Below are positions 58,745 to 64,000 of a DNA stretch of 64,000 nucleotides, piece after piece. The position numbers were made by a program, and so were the translations under genes. Source of the stretch: Polytrichum commune (Eukaryota; Streptophyta; Polytrichopsida; Polytrichales; Polytrichaceae); assembly GCA_950295325.1 (NCBI GenBank), contig OX485805.1:4464501-4528500 (forward strand), read 5' to 3'. The notes beneath the pieces were generated by a model. It was not told the origin of the DNA. It was given only the letters and a program-made list of their open reading frames with translations, and did not search any database. The first letter of the stretch is position 1. Every line of letters starts with the position of its first letter.

Positions 58745-60482
58745 AAGGTATGTGGATGTTATTTGGTTCTATTTTCATGTTTTTCAAAGTCTATTGATTA
58801 GATTTATATAACAAAGGTCGAATTCTATTAGCAAATGTCACGATGACACATTTGTAGAAATGAGATTGAAAATTAGGGCCTCCCTTGATTTAGTTGTGGC
58901 TATTGGAAGTGCATATTTGTTGATTTCCTAATCGGATACATAGGTCCTCTCAGTTGTGTATATTATTGAGTGTAGAGTACTTATTAATGTTTGAAGACAT
59001 AATCCAATCTTTATTTATGTCAATATTTATTTAACTAATAAAATATATATTAAATATAAAAACTTTGATATCATCAATCAATATATTATATATACAACCT
59101 AAATAATTACATAATTACATAATTATAATGTGTATATTTATTTTATTTTATTTTATTTTTACTAGCCCGTTTTAAACATCAAAAGCATCATATTCTTCTT
59201 GTCGTTTATGTTGTTTGTTGGAACTTCCAACCTTTATTTTCATGCAGAACAATTGGATTATCAAATCTTTAGCTCGTTCTTTGGCTTGTGTATCTAGCTC
59301 GTGTAACCATGGTTGAAAAGTTTGCTTCTTATAATGCATTTGGACAGCTATTGGGAAGTATTTTTTAGTTATTACCATTTTGGTATTTTCTGAAGACTTA
59401 TAAACATCTACAAATATATTCAAGAAATTTGTAATAAGTTGGCTAAGAGTGTCATTATGCTTGAAATTCAATTTACCCTTCACATTGGATAATTTGCAAG
59501 TTGTTTTTTTGTGGAGATTTTGTAGTTATTGCATAACGAGTGTTATCACTAACCTCCACCTTGGGATTTGTTGGTGTCATGTGCACTAGACTTGGAGGAA
59601 TCTTCTGGTTTAAATCCAATGTCTCATATTGATCCAAGCCACTATTTGTGCATACGTAATGCACTTCACCTCAATCTTGTGATCATGGTAGACCAAAGCA
59701 TTTTGGTGTAGTTGCCCAAATTTGATCACATTCCTCATACCAAACCCAAACTAAAGGTGTCTCGCCTGAAATTTTGACAACCTATACACGTTTTTTGGTA
59801 TTTTTGTTAATTATCAATTTTACTTTTAATGTTTATTTTGTCAATTGAATCCTTGCTTCTTCATTGAACCAAGTGGTTAGTTTATGCCAATGACGATCTT
59901 TTGCATTGAATTGTCTTGAATGATAGTATTAGTCCTAGAAAAAAAAACAATAAAATCATAATACACACATCTAACCACTGGGTGGCAAGTTCCTTAGAAG
60001 TTGACTTGGTTGCGTCTCAATTTGGTGGTGCCCATCGTACAATATATATTTACAATAAGACATAAGATTGTTTTGTGCATGACTATGGCACACTTCTTTA
60101 TAGCCACTCAAGTGGCTTTTAAGTGGCTTGTTTTCTTGATCGGACCCCTAGATTTGATTGGTATGGGGTGGGGTGAAGATCACAAAGCAAACATCATAAA
60201 AACACATGTTCAAAACAAATTGCACTATGTCTTTAGATATGGATAACAACTCTACATTCAATAATACTTACAATTGGGAGGACATGTACGTGTATCCAAT
60301 TAAGAAATAAAAAACATGCACTTCCAACAATTACAACTAAATTAAGGGATGCCTATTTTTCAATCCAGTTTTTACAAATATTTCATCGTAGATTTGCTAA
60401 CGCAACACAAGTTTGTTGTGTAAATGAATTGGTAGAAGTTGGCGAACATGAAAAACAAACCAAATGACACCAACACACCTTA
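58745..60482. mobile_element. Element with ~230-bp terminal inverted repeats
   Basis: 58745-58985 and 60262-60482 are inverted copies: AAGGTATGTGGATGTTATTT on the left, AAGGTGTGTTGGTGTCATTT read inward on the right. They enclose a minus-strand coding remnant. 41130-41580 is another copy of the left end. Superfamily is uncertain: the Harbinger transposase next door suggests PIF/Harbinger, but no clear target duplication was found. Confidence 0.6.
59163..59690 (-). pseudogene. Remnant of a second transposon protein, possibly Myb/SANT-like
   Basis: Two adjacent minus-strand open stretches (59690-59473 and 59483-59172) read NPKVEVSDNTRYA and then a basic, helical tail ending KRQEEYDAFDV; upstream fragments (WHKLTTWFNEEA near 59850) recall the Myb/SANT-like DNA-binding partner encoded by PIF/Harbinger elements. 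Frame breaks are present. Assignment is tentative. Confidence 0.35.
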
Positions 60483-63199
60483 ACGTCTATAATCTGAGGT
60501 TGGAGGGGCCTTCTGGATGGTTGTAATAAGTCAAACCAAGTTGCAAGTACTAACACAAGAACTGGCTGAACCATTTAACCTAGACTTGACATGCTCGTTG
60601 CTTCAAATATGCATGACAAGCAACTTGTTGAAAGCATTTTACTTCACAAAGAATATGTATCTACAAGTTTCAGAAAGCCATCTCACCAAAGTATTTCCAG
60701 CATCTCCTTCATGTTATGGTCTAAACGAGTGGTAATATGTTCTAGACAGTACATATGTGGTTGATCACTCTAAAGCTATGTATGGTGATTTGTTCAAGAA
60801 ATTGAAATGATCTGATCTGGGCCAGTGATGATCTGGAGAAGTAATTCATATATTTATCCAACCTCCACTTTATGGACAAAGATTCTAGCTCACTCATATT
60901 CTATAACTTCCTAAAATTTGTTCCAACCAACAACTAAGTTGCAAGAATGCACTTGTAGATACTCTTGTATGTACATGAAGAATGAACATGAAGAACCGAC
61001 TACTAGTTATAAATGAATCGGAAGAGTTTAAGAAATAACTGCTCAAAGATGAAGAGTTCAAGAAACTAACCTGAAGTTGTGTTTAATCCATAGATGCACA
61101 ACACAATGAGGAAGGTGTCTTATAAGGAAATTTTCAACCAGAAGAGAGTGACCGGCAAAGGCTAATCTTGGAGAGATTTCCATTTGGTGGTGGGCCCCAT
61201 ACATCCGACACGCGTCCAAACGTGGATGTTAGAGTGTAGGTTGTGGCCATCTTCGGCCCTGTCAAACATGTTGGATGGTGATGGCCCACCATGACGTCAT
61301 TGTGGAAGAATGTGAGCCCAAATTGATGCCCACATTGGTTGTTAACACTTGTAAAACATTACAAGTGGTGTTTTGGTGATTTATGATTATTCACAAAAAT
61401 ATAAAAAGAATGAAGCTTGAAGAAAGCTTAGTTTGAAGCATTAGGCTTTTGTGGAGTGGATTTAAGTAGGAGAAGGACAAACCTTGGTAAAGTGTGGTAG
61501 GTAGAAAGCCAAGGTTAGTTAAATGTTTGAATTAGGATCTTTGTTGATCATTTGAGGGAGGAAGGCTTAGGAGATAGGATTAGAGCCTACAAAGTAGGAG
61601 GAGATCTGGAGGACTTATCGTGAGCCTAGAGGATGCTCATCCCCTCAAACTCACTATATAATCCCTCATTCTTCCCTCACTCATCCTCTCTTCCCTTCGT
61701 GCTCCAAGGCACCCCACGTGTTATAAGTGTGGGTGTGTTGAAAGCAAGATTGGAGTACATGTGTGTGCTTAGTTTTTAGTTGGAGAGCCAAGGCTAGTTG
61801 GCCTTGAAGAGGGGTTGACCTCTTGTTAGAATTAGTTTTGGTGTGAATAATTTAAAGATATTTTATGGCTTCAAGTTGTAGTATTTGAGTTCATATTTCT
61901 TGGGTATTTCTTGAGTAGTCTAGGTTGTAAGGGACATAACTTCCGAGCAGAAGAAGATACTTCGTTGAAATTTAGAGGGTTAGTAAACAACTTGTTTATA
62001 TGAACATGGTCAAAATCTGAGGATGTTTGGAGTACTGGAGCAGCAGTTATGACATTCTGAACTTTGCCTACATTTTCGAGCTGAAATGGGCATAACTCCT
62101 GGACAGAGGCTTGGAAACGCATGAAATTTTGAGGGATGCGTTGTTCTTAGGTTTCCTAGTTGTGGTACAAATTTCAAGTCATTCCAAATAGATGAGAAGG
62201 AGATATATCATTCTGAAGTGTTTTCAAGAGTTGCAGACTAAAAAGGCCATAACGTTTTGGCAGAAAATAAAAATAGTTTGAAATTTCAGGGGGTCATAAA
62301 AAATTAGTTTTTGTGATTGCTCCCAAAATTTGAAGTTCTTTGGAGCCTGTGAGAGGAAGTTATGATATTCTGAAATCTGGGTAGACTGACACACTAAAAT
62401 GGTCATAACTGTCGGGCAGAAAATGGGATAGGCTAACAAATTGGTGAGATGTTTTTTGCCTTGTCTCCCCAGTTACAGATAAAATTTCAGGACATTCCGA
62501 GAAGTAATGGGAAAGTTACACTATTAGCTAGTAAAGTCTAGGGGAACAAAAGAAGTTTGCTTGGTTCCATTAGGGATAACCATTAGTTCATTAAACCAAT
62601 ATAGTGGTTGAAGCGTGAGGAGAAAACTACAATAAGTGACAAGTATTTATCAATACTTAAACTTGTGTAATTCATGAAATCAATAAGCGAGAACTCATGT
62701 AGTAGTGTGGAGTCGACGGCAATGACTCGCTTCACAAGAGGGATATCTTTGAAGGTATGCATGGCCAAAGCGGCCGGGTGGACTTTAGAGAAGTACAAGG
62801 ATGTGACATTACCCGATGTTAAGGAGTGTAAAAAGACATAGTATAGACTTGGCTAAGTTGTGTATATTCCAACGATAGATTGGAATCATACATTGTGTTA
62901 CAAAGAGAGAAATCTCTACATGTCATTATAAACTTCTCCATTCGGGCTAGGACGAAATTGAAGGGTGGAGGCTTTTTGGTGACAGAGAATTATTCACCTC
63001 TAGAAACTGCATTTCAAATTTGGTGTGATTGGACCCTCTGGCCCCAATCATACCAAACTTTTTGTCCAGTTCTAGCCATGAAATTGATGGGGATTATGTT
63101 GAGAAACAAATGTTGGCCCATCATTTTTTACACTATTACAACTAGAGATGCCAACGGATGGAGCCAAAAGTGGCCAGTGTGATCAACCCCTCAAATGGA
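60483..63199. other. Unresolved DNA
   Basis: No gene is supportable. 60990-61080 resembles 240-330. 61880-62540 contains three or four diverged copies of a module with CATAACT...GGACAGA/GGGCAGAAAATGG and AAATTTCAGG blocks at roughly 130-170-bp spacing. Short open frames have no recognisable domain. Confidence 0.45.
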
Positions 63200-63547
63200 G
63201 GTTACACACGTTTGAAAACGTTGGTTTTGGAACGGCGTTCGGTAAGCCAAGGTAAAAAGTATGTTGGCCTTGACATGTGCCTAACTTCAAGGAGCTAGGT
63301 TTTGAAGTTGGTCCCTCATTTATTGGGTATAATCATCCGTTTTGAACTCTGATCCAAGATGGTGGTTTTGCAAGGCTTAAGACCTTCATATTTGATCGGA
63401 GTTGAAAATATACGGTTTTAACTAATAAAAGAGAGACCGACCTCAAAACCCAACTCCTCGAAGTTAGGAACATGTCAAGGCCAACATTCTTTGACCTTGG
63501 CTTACCAAACTCCGTTCCGAAACCGGCATTTTCGAATGTATGTGGCC
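63200..63547. repeat. Fold-back element with ~147-bp arms
   Basis: 63200-63345 and 63402-63547 are reverse complements with scattered mismatches over their whole length, separated by about 56 bases. GGTAAGCCAAGGT and TGTTGGCCTTGACATGT are the best-kept blocks. The whole can fold into one long hairpin. No target duplication is evident. It may be a fold-back MITE or a source of small RNAs. Confidence 0.75.
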
Positions 63548-64000
63548 TCCCCTTCATTCATTGAATCTTCGTTGTTGGCCGACACACCTTGACGTGGAGG
63601 TTCACCCTTAAAGGACGTAGACGTCCAATTTATGACCTAATATCAACATGACAATAAACTAGACACTTATGTTTGAGTGGTATGTGGTTAGGTGTGGATC
63701 TAAGAACTGGCACCAAAAGAGGCATCATGTGTTTAACATAGATTGGACCATGTGTTCAAAATGTGTTGAACATTCTAAGCTCAATACTCAACGTGATTGA
63801 GGGAGCCTATACCACAACTTGATGAACACGGGAATCTTCACTTTGATAATGAATAAATCATAAGATATTTCATATGAACTTTGCATATTATGAGACAAAT
63901 GGCTACGACTTGAAATTGCTAATTATTAAGTCGCACTTATTGCTTGTTTCATATGCTATGAAAAGTGTAGACTAGTTTAAAGCAAAGAATATCCAAGCAA
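63548..64000. other. Terminal unresolved segment
   Basis: No gene is visible. About 63850-63990 is similar, in reverse orientation, to 36295-36430 (shared ATTATGAGACAAATGG), so it is part of a dispersed repeat cut by the window end. Confidence 0.5.

Overview
The window looks like nuclear DNA of a land plant, most likely a bryophyte and probably a moss. The only convincing host gene is a protein kinase-NB-ARC-LRR gene (45955-52481), a disease-resistance architecture known mainly from mosses. Most of the remaining sequence is nested transposable elements. I found no tRNA or rRNA gene and no sign of prokaryotic, organellar or viral organisation.

Layout: 1-2630 is unresolved AT-rich DNA. Two related non-LTR retrotransposons (copy A 2643-15401; copy B 21310-34076) follow. 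Each is about 12.76 kb and each is flanked by a candidate 12-bp target-site duplication. Between them lie unresolved repeats and a decayed Ty1/copia pol, which was itself hit by a 612-bp hAT-like element with an 8-bp duplication. From 34.1 to 42.5 kb there is a tandem and dispersed repeat family (about 500-bp units), invaded by a 712-bp PIF/Harbinger-like element. 42.5-45.9 kb is unresolved. The kinase-NLR gene occupies 46-52.5 kb, and its LRR array decays from 52482 to 53804, where a 3.8-kb relative of the hAT-like element begins. That element holds an unrecognised coiled-coil gene fragment and a Tourist-like MITE. A dead PIF/Harbinger transposase, a 1.7-kb element with long terminal inverted repeats and a fold-back element complete the window.

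The most unusual system is the non-LTR family. ORF1 encodes RRM-like folds and a coiled coil. ORF2 encodes, in order, 2A-like ribosome-skipping motifs, a conserved unknown region, an APE-type endonuclease, reverse transcriptase, RNase H, a CCHC finger and a C-terminal segment that reads like the restriction-like (PD-(D/E)XK) endonuclease of R2-type elements. Two endonucleases in one element is the hallmark of the rare Dualen/RandI group described from green algae. Copy B carries three tandem 2A-like modules, copy A one. Copy B's ORF2 is broken by only two homopolymer frameshifts and one stop codon; copy A is more decayed.

In the kinase-NLR gene, a helical N-terminal region, a non-RD serine/threonine kinase, a TNL-type NB-ARC and about 42 near-identical 24-residue LRRs are joined by two phase-0 GT-AG introns into a predicted protein of about 2026 residues.
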